DNA of 64,000 bases from Polymorphobacter fuscus (GTDB lineage: Bacteria; Pseudomonadota; Alphaproteobacteria; Sphingomonadales; Sphingomonadaceae): positions 124,001-188,000 of the forward strand of contig NZ_JAATJI010000001.1 in NCBI RefSeq assembly GCF_011927825.1, read 5' to 3'. Each line of letters opens with the position of its first letter. Position 1 is the first letter of the stretch. The translations under genes were made by a program, and so were the position numbers. Positions 9,198 through 18,034 of the stretch are shown piece after piece. A model generated the notes under the pieces. It made no database searches, was not told the origin of the DNA, and worked only from the letters and a program-made list of their open reading frames with translations.

Positions 9198-10514
9198 TTA
9201 AAGCTTCTCGCGAAAGGCGGTGTCGCGCAGGCGGGTCAGCGGCGTCAGCAGATAGTTGAGGACGGTGCGTTCGCGGCCGAGCACATCGACGTCGGCCATC
9301 ATGCCGGCGCTGATCGGCAGGCGGACGCCGCCTTCACCGGCCAGCGCATTGGTGTCGGTGCGGACGCGGACGGTGAAGTGCGATTCGCCGGTGCGTTCGT
9401 TGACGGTCGCGTCGGGGGCGATGCTTTCGACCCTGCCGGGCAGCGCGCCATAGACCGAATAATCATAGGCGCTGATCTTGACGCTGGCCTTTTGGCCGGG
9501 GCGCAGGAAGGCGATGTCGGCCGGCGCCACCATGGCTTCGATGATCAGCGAGTCGGCGAGCGGCACGACCTCTACCAGCGGCTCCCCGGGGCGGATCGAA
9601 CCGCCGACGGTCGTCGCCAGCACGCGATTGACGATGCCCGCGACCGGCGCGCGCAGTTCGGCGCGGCGCATGCGGTCGGCGAGCGCCGGCAGCGTCTTGC
9701 TCTGCGCCGCGATCTCGGCGCGGGTGGTCGCCAGCGCGTCCGACGCCGTGGCGCGGAAGCGGTCATCGACGCTGTGCAGCGCGCCCTGCGCCTCGGTCAG
9801 CGCCGCGGCGGCGCGGCGGGCGGCGAGGACGGCGCCGTCACGGACGCTGGCGGCCTGGCGGGCGCTCGATTCGGCGCGCACCAGCGCCAGCCGCGGCTCG
9901 GCGCCCTTTTCGACCAGCGGCGCGATGATCGCGACTTCGCGCTCGGCCTGGGCCAGCGCTTCGCCGCGGGCGTCGGCATCGGCTTCGGCCTGCGCCAGGC
10001 CGCGCCGGGCCTGGTCGATGCGCGCGGCGGCGATGCTGCGTTCGCTGTCGCGCGCCGACATTTGCGCGGTGTGGAGGGCGCGTTCGTTGGCAACCAGGCC
10101 CGCAGCGCGGGTTTCGATCGCCGCGGGGAAGACCAGCGGCCGACCGCGTGCCTCGGCGTCGAGCCGGGCGGCGCGCGCCACCAGGCTGTCGAGCGTCGTG
10201 TCGCTGCGGTTGAAATCGGCGGTGACGGCGGTCGCGTCGAGGCGCAGCAGCGGCTGGCCGGCGGCGACCTTGTCCCCGGCATGGACGAGGATCTGCGACA
10301 CCACTCCGCCTTCCAGATTTGAGACGACCTGCAGCCGGCTCGACGGCATCACCTTGCCCTGGGCGTGGACGACTTCGTCGACCCGCGCCAGCGCCGCCCA
10401 CAGCAGCAACGCCAGCGTCAGTGCGACGATGACCCACAACAGGATGCTGGCGAAGTCCCGTTCCTTGACGCGGTCCGGTGCGCCGACGAGCGCGGTTTCG
10501 ACGATATTGGTCAT
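9198..10514 (-). CDS. HlyD family type I secretion adaptor
   Basis: A 438-residue periplasmic adaptor (membrane fusion protein) joining the inner-membrane ABC exporter to the TolC channel. It has a short cytoplasmic N-terminus, one membrane helix at about 22-43, a first lipoyl half (GKVMPSSRLQVVSNLEGGVV), a long Ala/Arg/Glu-rich coiled-coil hairpin over roughly 90-290, the second lipoyl half (RAPVAGIVNRV), and a C-terminal beta domain with the family pattern SAGMMADVDVL. The start ATG overlaps the stop of the ABC gene by one base. It is the last gene of the TolC-ABC-HlyD unit. Confidence 0.92.
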   Translation of the reverse strand: MTNIVETALVGAPDRVKERDFASILLWVIVALTLALLLWAALARVDEVVHAQGKVMPSSRLQVVSNLEGGVVSQILVHAGDKVAAGQPLLRLDATAVTADFNRSDTTLDSLVARAARLDAEARGRPLVFPAAIETRAAGLVANERALHTAQMSARDSERSIAAARIDQARRGLAQAEADADARGEALAQAEREVAIIAPLVEKGAEPRLALVRAESSARQAASVRDGAVLAARRAAAALTEAQGALHSVDDRFRATASDALATTRAEIAAQSKTLPALADRMRRAELRAPVAGIVNRVLATTVGGSIRPGEPLVEVVPLADSLIIEAMVAPADIAFLRPGQKASVKISAYDYSVYGALPGRVESIAPDATVNERTGESHFTVRVRTDTNALAGEGGVRLPISAGMMADVDVLGRERTVLNYLLTPLTRLRDTAFREKL

Positions 10515-12223
10515 CAGGCCTGTCCCACCGCCAGCGAGCGCAGCACATCGTCGCGCGGACCCTGCGCCGTCACCTTGCCATTCGACAGGATGATGATGCG
10601 ATCGACGAGCTTCAACATCGGCTGGCGGTGGGTGACGACGATGAAGGTGCGCCCCGCCAGTTCCGCCGCCATGCGCGCGACAAGACCGTTTTCGGACTGG
10701 CTGTCCATCGCGCTGGTCGGTTCGTCGAAGACGATGATCGGCGGCTTGCCGCCGAGCGACCGGGCGACGGCGATCGATTGTCGCTGGCCACCCGACAGGC
10801 CCTCGCCGCGATCGGCGAGGGTCAGATCGAAGCCATTGGCGATCTGGCCGACGAAGTCATGGGTGCCGCTGAGCTTGGCCAGCCGCAGCAGTTCGGCGTC
10901 GTCGATGTCGCGGCCCAGGGTGATATTGTCCCGGATCGACCCAGAAAACAGCACGATGTCCTGCAGCACCGATCCGATGTTGCGGCGCAGATCGTCGGGG
11001 TGAAGCTGCCGCACATCGGCGCCATCGATGAGGATCTGGCCCTCGGTCGGCTGGTAGAGGCCCAGGATCAGCCGGGCGATGGTCGACTTGCCCGATCCGA
11101 CGCGCCCGACGATGGCGACATGCTCGCCGGGTTCGATGGTGAAGCTGACATTGTCGAGAACACGCGTGTTGGTGCCCGGATAGTGGAAGACGACGTTGCG
11201 GAATTCGATGCGGCCATCGAGCCGCGACCGGCGCACCGGCGTGGCCCCGGCAGCCAGTTCCCCGCCCGCGGTCATGAAGGCGTCAAGCCGGCCATAGGCG
11301 GCGCGCGTGGTGCTGAGCCGGGTCAGCAACCCGGCAACCTGGCTGAGCGGCGCCACGCAGCGACCTGCGAGGATGGAGGCGGCGATCAGCGCGCCGCTGG
11401 TCATCTCGTTCGCCGCGATCAGGAAGACGCCGTGGATGATGACACCGACATAGACGACCTGTTGTGCGGATGCGGCGACGTTGGTGGCAAAGGCCGACAG
11501 CAGCCGGCTGCGCAGCGCGACATCGGCGCTGCTGTCGACCGCATTCTGCCAGCGGCCGGTCAACATGGTTCCGGCCGCGGTGGCCTTGACGGTTTCCAGC
11601 CCGCCGATGGCTTCCACCATCACGCCCTGCTTGGAAAAGCCAAGGCCGATGGCGCTGCCGGCGAGTCGGTCGAGCCCGGGCTGGACGATCAGCGCGCTGC
11701 CGATGACCAACGGCACCATGACCAGTGGCACGATGACCACGGGGCCGCCGATGAGCCAGATGACGGTGAGGAACAACAGGATGAACGGCACGTCGACCAG
11801 CGCGACGATGGTGGCGCTGGCGAAGAATTCGCGCAGCGTCTCGAATTCGCGCAGCAACCCGGCAAAGGCTCCGCTTGACCCCTGCTTGTTGGCCATGCGC
11901 ATGGAGATGAGGCGGGCAAAGACATCGGCGCCCAATCGCGCATCGACATCGCGCCCGGCGACATCAACGAAATAACCGCGCAACATGCGCAGGATGAAAT
12001 CGAAGACGAGAATGATCCCGACGCCGATCGACAGCGCGATCAGCGAACTCGTGGCGTTGTTGGGGACGATGCGGTTGTACACCGTCATCGAATAAAGCGA
12101 CGTGGCGAGCGCGAAGATGTTGGTGAACACGGCGGCGATCGCGACCTTCATATAGGTCTTGCGGTGCGCCCTGAGCGGGCCGGCGAGCCAGGGCGACAGC
12201 CAGGGGGTGCGCGGGGTCATCAT
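10514..12223 (-). CDS. Type I secretion ABC transporter (permease-ATPase)
   Basis: A 569-residue half-transporter that exports a protein across both membranes with HlyD and TolC partners. The membrane domain covers about 25-300. The ATPase domain has Walker A GRVGSGKST at 373-381, the LSGGQ signature at 476-480, Walker B IIVFDE at 496-501 and the H-loop His532. It resembles the LapB/LssB branch that exports RTX adhesins, but it lacks the ~130-residue N-terminal C39-like domain that helps select substrates in many of these. The start ATG overlaps the TolC stop (ATGATGA). Confidence 0.92.
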   Translation of the reverse strand: MMTPRTPWLSPWLAGPLRAHRKTYMKVAIAAVFTNIFALATSLYSMTVYNRIVPNNATSSLIALSIGVGIILVFDFILRMLRGYFVDVAGRDVDARLGADVFARLISMRMANKQGSSGAFAGLLREFETLREFFASATIVALVDVPFILLFLTVIWLIGGPVVIVPLVMVPLVIGSALIVQPGLDRLAGSAIGLGFSKQGVMVEAIGGLETVKATAAGTMLTGRWQNAVDSSADVALRSRLLSAFATNVAASAQQVVYVGVIIHGVFLIAANEMTSGALIAASILAGRCVAPLSQVAGLLTRLSTTRAAYGRLDAFMTAGGELAAGATPVRRSRLDGRIEFRNVVFHYPGTNTRVLDNVSFTIEPGEHVAIVGRVGSGKSTIARLILGLYQPTEGQILIDGADVRQLHPDDLRRNIGSVLQDIVLFSGSIRDNITLGRDIDDAELLRLAKLSGTHDFVGQIANGFDLTLADRGEGLSGGQRQSIAVARSLGGKPPIIVFDEPTSAMDSQSENGLVARMAAELAGRTFIVVTHRQPMLKLVDRIIILSNGKVTAQGPRDDVLRSLAVGQA

Positions 12224-13620
12224 TGCGGCAGGTCCCGATTGGCGATGACGGCCGGCGTCAGGCCGAAATATTCGATCAGCCCGCCGCGCCGCGCCAGCAG
12301 CGTGAAGCGGGCGACATCATGGTCATAGCCTGTTTGCGCCAGTGCCAGCGCCGTGTCGAGCAGGTCGCGTTCGGCGCGCAGCACGTCGAACAGGGTGCCG
12401 CGCGAGACGCGAAACTGTTCGACGAACAGGTCGCGGGCGCGCAGCGCGTCGAGATAGGCGGCGGTCAGCGGCGGCAGCGATCCGGCGAGGCCGGCGACAT
12501 CGGCTTCGGCGGTGGCGCGTTCCCGCGTCGCGGCGGCGTCGATGCGATCGACCGCAAAGCCCGCCGACTGCCGACGCGCCGCCAGCTCGGCGACGCGCGC
12601 CGCTTCGCCGCCGCCGGCCGAAAAACGCTGCGTCAGCGTCAGCTGCGCGCGGACATCATGGTCGGGCTGGCGACCGTTCAGCACGTCATAGGCAGTGCCG
12701 CCGACGCGGATGCCGATGCGCGGCAGCCGATCCGATTTTGCCGCATCGACGGCGGCGTCGGCGGCGCGGGCATCGGCCCGGGCGGCGACGACTTCGGGCC
12801 GGGGGGTGACGATGCCGGCGTCGCCGGGCAGGGCGGGGCGGACGAGGGTGCCGGGCACAGACCCGAAAATCTCGGCAAAGCGCGCTTCGGCGCTGGTACG
12901 CCGGCGCAGGAAATTGACCTGCTGGCTTTGCGCCGCCGCCAGATAGGAGCGGGCGCGCGCGACATCGCCGCCGCTGTCGACGCCGCGTTCGAAGCGCAGC
13001 GCCGCGCCCTGCGCCAGATCATCGAGTCGGGCGACGGTGGCGGCGGACAGCGACACCGCGGTGCGCGCCGACAGCACATCGACCCAGGCGCCGACGAGTT
13101 GCAGCAGCGCCGCGTTGCGCGCCGCGTCGAGCGTGGCGCGCGCCGAATCTTCATTGGCGTTGCCGGCGCGGATGCGCGCGCCGGTGGCGCCGAAATCGGC
13201 CACCAGCTGTTCGACCGAGCCGGTCACGTCGTTTCGCGATCGCGGTGACAGATTTTCGACCTGGGTCGAGGACAGCTGGAAATCGCGGGCGATGGTGCGC
13301 GCGCCGACGGCATCGACCCCCAGGGTCGGGAACAGCCGCGACCGCGCCTGGTCGCGCAGCGCCGCCGCGGCGGCCACATCGGCGCCGCGTTCGCCCAGCA
13401 CCGGCAGGGTGCGCGCAGCGCCGTTGATGGCCTCGGCAAAGTCGGCTGTCGGCGAGCGGACCGCCAGCGCGGCGAGGAACGGGTCGGTTGCGGCGCGGAT
13501 CGCCTGGGGGGCCGCCGATGGCGGCGGGATCGATGGCAGATGCGCGTGCGCCGGTCCGGCCCCGATGAGGAACAGGATGGCGGGCAGCAGGCGGGTCGGG
13601 GACGGGCGGGTCGAATTCAC
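12220..13620 (-). CDS. TolC family outer-membrane channel
   Basis: A 466-residue outer-membrane efflux/secretion duct subunit. Residues 1-26 form a signal peptide (MNSTRPSPTRLLPAILFLIG, then AGPAHA). The remainder is two repeats of Ala/Arg-rich alpha-helical coiled coil with short strand segments, typical of TolC: for example LGVDAVGARTIARDFQLSS in the first half and GIRVGGTAYDVLNGRQPDHD in the second. It is the first gene of a three-gene unit with the ABC transporter and HlyD adaptor, and the stop overlaps the next start, so translation is probably coupled. A candidate promoter lies just upstream. Confidence 0.9.
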   Translation of the reverse strand: MNSTRPSPTRLLPAILFLIGAGPAHAHLPSIPPPSAAPQAIRAATDPFLAALAVRSPTADFAEAINGAARTLPVLGERGADVAAAAALRDQARSRLFPTLGVDAVGARTIARDFQLSSTQVENLSPRSRNDVTGSVEQLVADFGATGARIRAGNANEDSARATLDAARNAALLQLVGAWVDVLSARTAVSLSAATVARLDDLAQGAALRFERGVDSGGDVARARSYLAAAQSQQVNFLRRRTSAEARFAEIFGSVPGTLVRPALPGDAGIVTPRPEVVAARADARAADAAVDAAKSDRLPRIGIRVGGTAYDVLNGRQPDHDVRAQLTLTQRFSAGGGEAARVAELAARRQSAGFAVDRIDAAATRERATAEADVAGLAGSLPPLTAAYLDALRARDLFVEQFRVSRGTLFDVLRAERDLLDTALALAQTGYDHDVARFTLLARRGGLIEYFGLTPAVIANRDLPQ

Positions 13621-13640
13621 GATCGGCTCTTAGGGCCGGT

Positions 13641-13667
13641 TTCTTACAATTTGTATCGTCATGTCAA
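13641..13667 (-). promoter_or_regulatory. Candidate promoter for the type I secretion operon
   Basis: Read on the minus strand, a consensus TTGACA (13667-13662) is followed after 15 bases by TAAGAA (13646-13641), in an unusually AT-rich stretch of this GC-rich window. The spacer is shorter than ideal. Transcription would start near 13634, giving a leader of only ~14 bases before the TolC gene. Confidence 0.4.
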
Positions 13668-13724
13668 AAATGTTGCAGACGTGCGTCAGCGACCTTCCCC
13701 AGAGAGGGTCGGCAGCGGCCGCCG

Positions 13725-14273
13725 CTAATTCTTCAACGGCCCGAAGCCGAAAAGCCCATGGCGATAGTTCATCCGCACTGTCACCGGGGTCAGGCCGGAC
13801 CCCGCCGTGAAGCGCACGGCGTCGGCCTTGGGCTTTGACAGGCCGAGCTTGGGGTTGTTGGAAAAGCCGATGCCATCGGTCGACAAGCCGAACTTGCGAT
13901 TCGAATCGCGATCATGCAGCAGCACCAGCGCATATTGGCCGGGGCCGGGCAGGCGGATGCACAGTTGCACCGGACCCGACGGCGGCACCGGGATCTCGAC
14001 ACGCCGGAAGGTCTTGCCGGCCATGATCAGGACATTGTCGTCGGCGAGGAAATCCTCCTCGTTCGCCGGATAGAGTTCGGCCTTCATCCGGCCCTCGCGA
14101 TCCTTCAGCCCGACGGCGAGCACGAGCACGGCGGGGCCGGTCTCGCCGGGCCGGCACTGTGCCTCCGCCTTGCCCAGATCGGGTGTCGACGGCAGATACC
14201 CCGCGGCGGGCGCGGCGGCAGCGGCAGCAATCGGGGCCGCCGCGACCAGCAGCGCGGCCAGGGTGCGCATCAC
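13725..14273 (-). CDS. DUF2141 domain protein, exported
   Basis: A 182-residue protein with an Ala-rich signal peptide (about 1-23, MMRTLAALLVAAAPIAAAA) followed by a DUF2141 domain. Typical family features are visible: strands with KAELYPANEEDFL, the FRRVEIPVPPSGPVQLCIRL segment and the short motif ALVLLHDRDSNRKF, then GIGFSNNPKLG and a C-terminal VTVRMNYRHGLFG. The family is common in sphingomonads and has no settled function; it is expected in the periplasm or at the cell surface. Its start ATG overlaps the stop of the membrane-protein gene upstream (ATGA), so the two are probably translated together. Confidence 0.82.
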   Translation of the reverse strand: MMRTLAALLVAAAPIAAAAAAPAAGYLPSTPDLGKAEAQCRPGETGPAVLVLAVGLKDREGRMKAELYPANEEDFLADDNVLIMAGKTFRRVEIPVPPSGPVQLCIRLPGPGQYALVLLHDRDSNRKFGLSTDGIGFSNNPKLGLSKPKADAVRFTAGSGLTPVTVRMNYRHGLFGFGPLKN

Positions 14274-15211
14274 GCGCGCCGGCGCCAGTGGCGGATGTCG
14301 CCCGCCACCAGCCCAAGGCCGACGATGACATGGGTGGCGAGGATGAGGCTGGCCATCATCGTCATCAGCGCGCCGATCTGGACGTCATGGCCGATCAGGA
14401 ACACCGCGAGCCCGGCAAAGACAATGTCCTTGTTGGGCAGCAACGGCAGGCGCGACAGCAGCAGCCGCAGGGCCGACAGCAGCAGCCACCATTGCAGCGC
14501 GACATCGGGAAGGACGAGGTGCCAGGCAAGCGCACTGAGCCCGGTGGTCAGCCCGATGCGGACCAGGTGCATTGCCGAGACATAACGGAGTTCGGCGGCC
14601 GGCAGGCTGAACAATTTGCGGCGGAACAGCAGCAACGCGCTGGAGGACAGCAGCACGACCGCGATCGACGCGATCAGCGTATCGGCATCGATGCCGAATT
14701 CCATCGTCGACAGCAGCGGTGCCGCCAGCACGAGCATGGCGATGGTCACCACATTGCCCATCAACGCCGACAAAATTGCGACATCCTTGACCGCGCCGAA
14801 CGGCGCCGCGGTCATGCCGGTCCGACGCCGCGCCCAGGTGTAGAAATAGACTTCGCCGATGTAACCGAGCAGCAGTTCGTTGCCGATCAACTTGCGCAGC
14901 AGCGCCGCAAAGCCCGAAGCCGGGATGTTCCACAACCGGCGGAAGATCAGCCAGTCGATGAAGGGCGAGGAAAAATAGGCGGCGAGAAAGACCAGCCAGA
15001 ACGCCGGTGTGCGTGGCACCATGGCGATGACTTCGGTCAGCCCGACGCTGCGCACCTGCCAGAGCACGGCGACCAGAATCGCGACCGAGAAGCCGGCGCT
15101 GACCCACCAGGTCCAGCCGCGATCCTCCCGGGCCAGCGGGGCCGGATCGATGGCAAGCGTGTCGGCAGGGCCAGGATGGCTCCGTTCGGCACTGGCACTG
15201 AGGTTGTACAC
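14270..15211 (-). CDS. Polytopic membrane protein, unknown function
   Basis: A 313-residue integral membrane protein with about seven or eight hydrophobic segments after a ~30-residue cytoplasmic N-terminus. The layout (LLRKLIGNELLLGYIGEVYF, a conserved-looking polar patch, then further helices) recalls the broad lysylphosphatidylglycerol-synthase-type/UPF0104 membrane domain, but I cannot prove membership. It sits between a GT4 glycosyltransferase gene (gap 123 bases) and the DUF2141 gene (overlapping), so a role in export or assembly of a surface glycan or lipid is plausible but is inference only. Confidence 0.72.
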   Translation of the reverse strand: MYNLSASAERSHPGPADTLAIDPAPLAREDRGWTWWVSAGFSVAILVAVLWQVRSVGLTEVIAMVPRTPAFWLVFLAAYFSSPFIDWLIFRRLWNIPASGFAALLRKLIGNELLLGYIGEVYFYTWARRRTGMTAAPFGAVKDVAILSALMGNVVTIAMLVLAAPLLSTMEFGIDADTLIASIAVVLLSSSALLLFRRKLFSLPAAELRYVSAMHLVRIGLTTGLSALAWHLVLPDVALQWWLLLSALRLLLSRLPLLPNKDIVFAGLAVFLIGHDVQIGALMTMMASLILATHVIVGLGLVAGDIRHWRRRA

Positions 15212-15334
15212 GCGCGATCACCATCCGCTATCGGGAGCGATACCAGCGTCCGTAGGAGGCCAATATGGCATTTTGACGACGCGCTGCGGCGGCCGCGGTT
15301 GCACAGATCGGGTGCCCGCCCTGCCGATGCAAGG

Positions 15335-16480
15335 TCAGGTGGATGGCGCCGGCGCCGCCGCGATGCCGAAGAGCGTCGCATAGGCACCCGCCGCGCGCTC
15401 CACGGTGAACCGCGCCATCGCCGCGGCAGCGGCAGCGCGTGCGACCGGATCGAGCGGACGCTGCGCTGCCATGGCCGTGGCAAGCGCGTCCGCGTCGCCG
15501 ACCGGCACGATGCTGCCGAAACCGGCGACGAGGCTGCGGATCGATACGGCGCAGTCGGTTGCCACCACCGGCAGGCCGCTGGCCAGCGCCTCGATGAGGA
15601 CAGCGGGGACACCTTCATAGTCGGACGACAGGACAAAGACGTCGGCGGCGGCGAGCGCCGGCGCGATGGCGCCATGGCCGGGAAGGCCGAGCCGATCGGA
15701 AATGCCCAGCGAGGCGGCAAGCCGGGTCAGCCGGGCGCGTTCATCGCCTTCGCCGACGATGGTCAGCGTGTCATCGGCGCCGGCAATGCGGGCGAAGGCG
15801 GTGAGCAGTAGCGGCCAGTTCTTCTGCCGCGCCAGCCGGCCGATGCCGACGAAGTGTCGGCCGGGCCGCGATGCCGGGGTGCGGGCGGTGCCGATGGCGG
15901 CAAGGCTGGCGAGGTCGATTGCCGACAGCGCCGGGTCGTCGATGATGTGGATGCGGCCGGCGGGCACGTGCATGCGCGCGGCGATTTCGGCGCGCATCGG
16001 TTCGGCGAGGCCGGTGACATGGTCGATCATGCGCCCCTGGATGCGCAGCCAGCGATGATAGACCCAGCGCGCCGGCGCCGGCAGGTCGCGGCGGACAAGG
16101 TCGTTGGAGATCTTCAGCATCACCGGCGGACAGCGACGGCCGAGCCACAGCTTCATGGCGACGGCGATGACCGAATAGCTGTTGCCGGCGGCAAAGATCA
16201 CATCCGGCCGCAGCCGGCGGATATGGGCGGGCAGGGTCAGCATCATCCACAGGCTTTCCCAGGCGGCGGTGGGAAAGGGTTCGGGGGTGACGTGGCGGGC
16301 CAGGCCGGCGGGGGCTTCGCCGCGCATGGCACCATCCTCGCGGCCCATGACGAGCTGGACGTCGAGGCCGGGGTCCTGTGCCCAGGCCCCGCACAGCCGC
16401 AGGGCGACGCGCTCGACGCCGCCGGGGGCGAAGCTGTGGAGGGGGACCATCACCGCCAGCGGGCGGCCGGAGGCGGCCAT
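15335..16480 (-). CDS. Glycosyltransferase family 4
   Basis: A 381-residue GT-B fold, retaining sugar transferase of the GT4 type. The N-terminal domain starts with PLHSFAPGGVERVALRLCGA, a usual nucleotide-domain opening. The C-terminal domain has GIGRLARQKNWPLLLTAFA and the diagnostic E-x7-E motif EGVPAVLIE followed by ALASGLPVVATD. The frame is open for another 109 codons upstream, but the ATG at 16480 (MAASGRPLAVMVP) overlaps the stop of the previous gene as TGATG and begins the recognisable fold, so it is preferred. Donor and acceptor are unknown. It lies downstream of a deacetylase-like gene in a probable glycan unit. Confidence 0.88.
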   Translation of the reverse strand: MAASGRPLAVMVPLHSFAPGGVERVALRLCGAWAQDPGLDVQLVMGREDGAMRGEAPAGLARHVTPEPFPTAAWESLWMMLTLPAHIRRLRPDVIFAAGNSYSVIAVAMKLWLGRRCPPVMLKISNDLVRRDLPAPARWVYHRWLRIQGRMIDHVTGLAEPMRAEIAARMHVPAGRIHIIDDPALSAIDLASLAAIGTARTPASRPGRHFVGIGRLARQKNWPLLLTAFARIAGADDTLTIVGEGDERARLTRLAASLGISDRLGLPGHGAIAPALAAADVFVLSSDYEGVPAVLIEALASGLPVVATDCAVSIRSLVAGFGSIVPVGDADALATAMAAQRPLDPVARAAAAAAMARFTVERAAGAYATLFGIAAAPAPST

Positions 16481-17199
16481 CAGGCGAGGTCGGCGTAACG
16501 CGCCGCGATCCGCCCCGGCAGCAGGCGGGACAAGGTGGTGTCGAGACTGGCGAGCAGCGCCGGCACGCCGGTGTCGCCGGGGTGGACGGCGACGCGGACG
16601 GTCGGCAGCGGTTGCAGGCCATAACCGGCGAGGCCGGCAAAGAACAGCGAGCTGCGGATGCGCGCCGGCGAGCGGCTGGCCCAGGTGATGACCGGGCCGC
16701 GGGCAAGGACACGGCCATCGGCCGGGCGCCAGACCTTCATGTGATCCTCCGCCAGCGCAAAGCCTTCGTCGCGAACGGCGTCGAGCGCGGCGGGACTGTA
16801 GAGCCATGCCGGCGCGATGAAGCCGGCGACCGGGCGGCCGATGGCATCTTCCACCACGGCGCGGCCCCGGCGCAGGCGCTGCCTGGCTTCATAATGGTCG
16901 AGGTGCGAAAACTCGCCTTCGCCGGCCGTCATGTGGCGCGCCTTGAAGCCGGCGGGGGCATCGTCGCGATGGCGCCAGCCGTGGAGGAACATTTCCACCC
17001 CCGCATCCGCCCAGCGGCGCAGCCGCGCCTGGAATGGCTTGTCATCCGCCAGCGGCGCCCTGTCCCAATGGTCGGGAACGACGAGCATGGCGAAGCGGGC
17101 GGCGCCGAGGTGGCAATCGAGCCGTTCGGCGAGCCGATCGACCTGCGCTTCGAAGCGCGGCGAGACATCGTGGATCGAGGCGAGGAGACGGCGGGTCAC
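16480..17199 (-). CDS. DUF2334 polysaccharide deacetylase-like protein
   Basis: A 239-residue protein of the DUF2334 branch of the NodB-type carbohydrate esterase superfamily. It opens with LLASIHDVSPRFE, carrying the family aspartate (Asp11), and has FLHGWRHRDD, the usual metal-binding HxxxH-type block, plus FIAPAWLYS further on. Such enzymes remove acetyl groups from sugars; the substrate here is unknown. The GTG at 17199 is chosen since it sits directly before the conserved LLASIHD strand; longer readings run into the cysQ gene. The stop overlaps the start of the GT4 gene. Confidence 0.83.
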   Translation of the reverse strand: MTRRLLASIHDVSPRFEAQVDRLAERLDCHLGAARFAMLVVPDHWDRAPLADDKPFQARLRRWADAGVEMFLHGWRHRDDAPAGFKARHMTAGEGEFSHLDHYEARQRLRRGRAVVEDAIGRPVAGFIAPAWLYSPAALDAVRDEGFALAEDHMKVWRPADGRVLARGPVITWASRSPARIRSSLFFAGLAGYGLQPLPTVRVAVHPGDTGVPALLASLDTTLSRLLPGRIAARYADLA

Positions 17200-17296
17200 G
17201 GGTGGTGAATTGGCGGCTGGTGGGCGCCGGCGCAAGGGGGGTGATATTGGACGGGTGATCGATGTCCTGGACGCCGACCTGCGCCGGTATGGCAGC

Positions 17297-18034
17297 TCAA
17301 GCGTTGCCGGCCACGAGCGCAAGGATTTCGGCGGCGCGGGCCTTGTGGCAGATCAGCAGATCAGGGAGCAGCGGGTCGGCGCGATTATAGACCAGCGGCG
17401 ACCCGTCGATGCGGCTGGCGTGGAGGCCGGCGGCGATCGCGACGGCGGCGGGGGCGCAATTGTCCCATTCATACTGCCCGCCGCTATGAAGATAGATATC
17501 GGCGTCACCGCGCAGCACGGCCATGGCCTTGGCGCCGGCGCTGCCCATCGGCACCAGCTCGGCACCGAGCGCCCTGGCGACCGCCAGGGCTTCGGGCGCG
17601 GGGCGGGTGCGGCTGATCAGCATGCGCAGCGGCCGGTTTTCGGCCAGCAGCGACGGCGGCGCGGCGGTGCAGAAACAGGCGTTCATCGCCGGCAGCGACA
17701 CCGCGCCCTCCGCCGCGACGCCATCGATGGCGAGGCCGACGTGCACCGCCCAATCGTCGCGGCGTTCGCCATATTCGCGCGTGCCGTCGAGCGGGTCGAT
17801 GATCCAGATGCGGCGCGCCGCCAATCGCGCCGGATCGGCGGCTTCTTCTTCCGACAACACTGCGTCGTCGGGGCGGGCGCGGCGCAGCGCGTCGAGGATC
17901 AGCCGGTTGGCGGCGCGGTCGCCTTCATCGCCCAGCGCCTTGGCATTGGTGTCCTCGTTATCGCGCAGTTGCAGCAACAACCGACCGGCAAGTGTGGCGA
18001 GGCGCCGCGCGAGGCCGGCATCGGTTTCGGTCAT
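17297..18034 (-). CDS. cysQ: 3'(2'),5'-bisphosphate nucleotidase CysQ
   Basis: A 245-residue magnesium-dependent phosphatase of the inositol monophosphatase fold that hydrolyses PAP, the by-product of PAPS use, and can control PAPS levels. The metal site is clear: Glu residues in LSEEEA at about 60-65 and the [12 protein letters not shown] motif at 77-88. The C-terminal metal-binding segment reads [17 protein letters not shown]. The start overlaps the stop of cysNC (ATGA), so it belongs to the cysD-cysNC-cysQ unit, which makes sense as it clears the product of that pathway. Confidence 0.93.
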   Translation of the reverse strand: MTETDAGLARRLATLAGRLLLQLRDNEDTNAKALGDEGDRAANRLILDALRRARPDDAVLSEEEAADPARLAARRIWIIDPLDGTREYGERRDDWAVHVGLAIDGVAAEGAVSLPAMNACFCTAAPPSLLAENRPLRMLISRTRPAPEALAVARALGAELVPMGSAGAKAMAVLRGDADIYLHSGGQYEWDNCAPAAVAIAAGLHASRIDGSPLVYNRADPLLPDLLICHKARAAEILALVAGNA

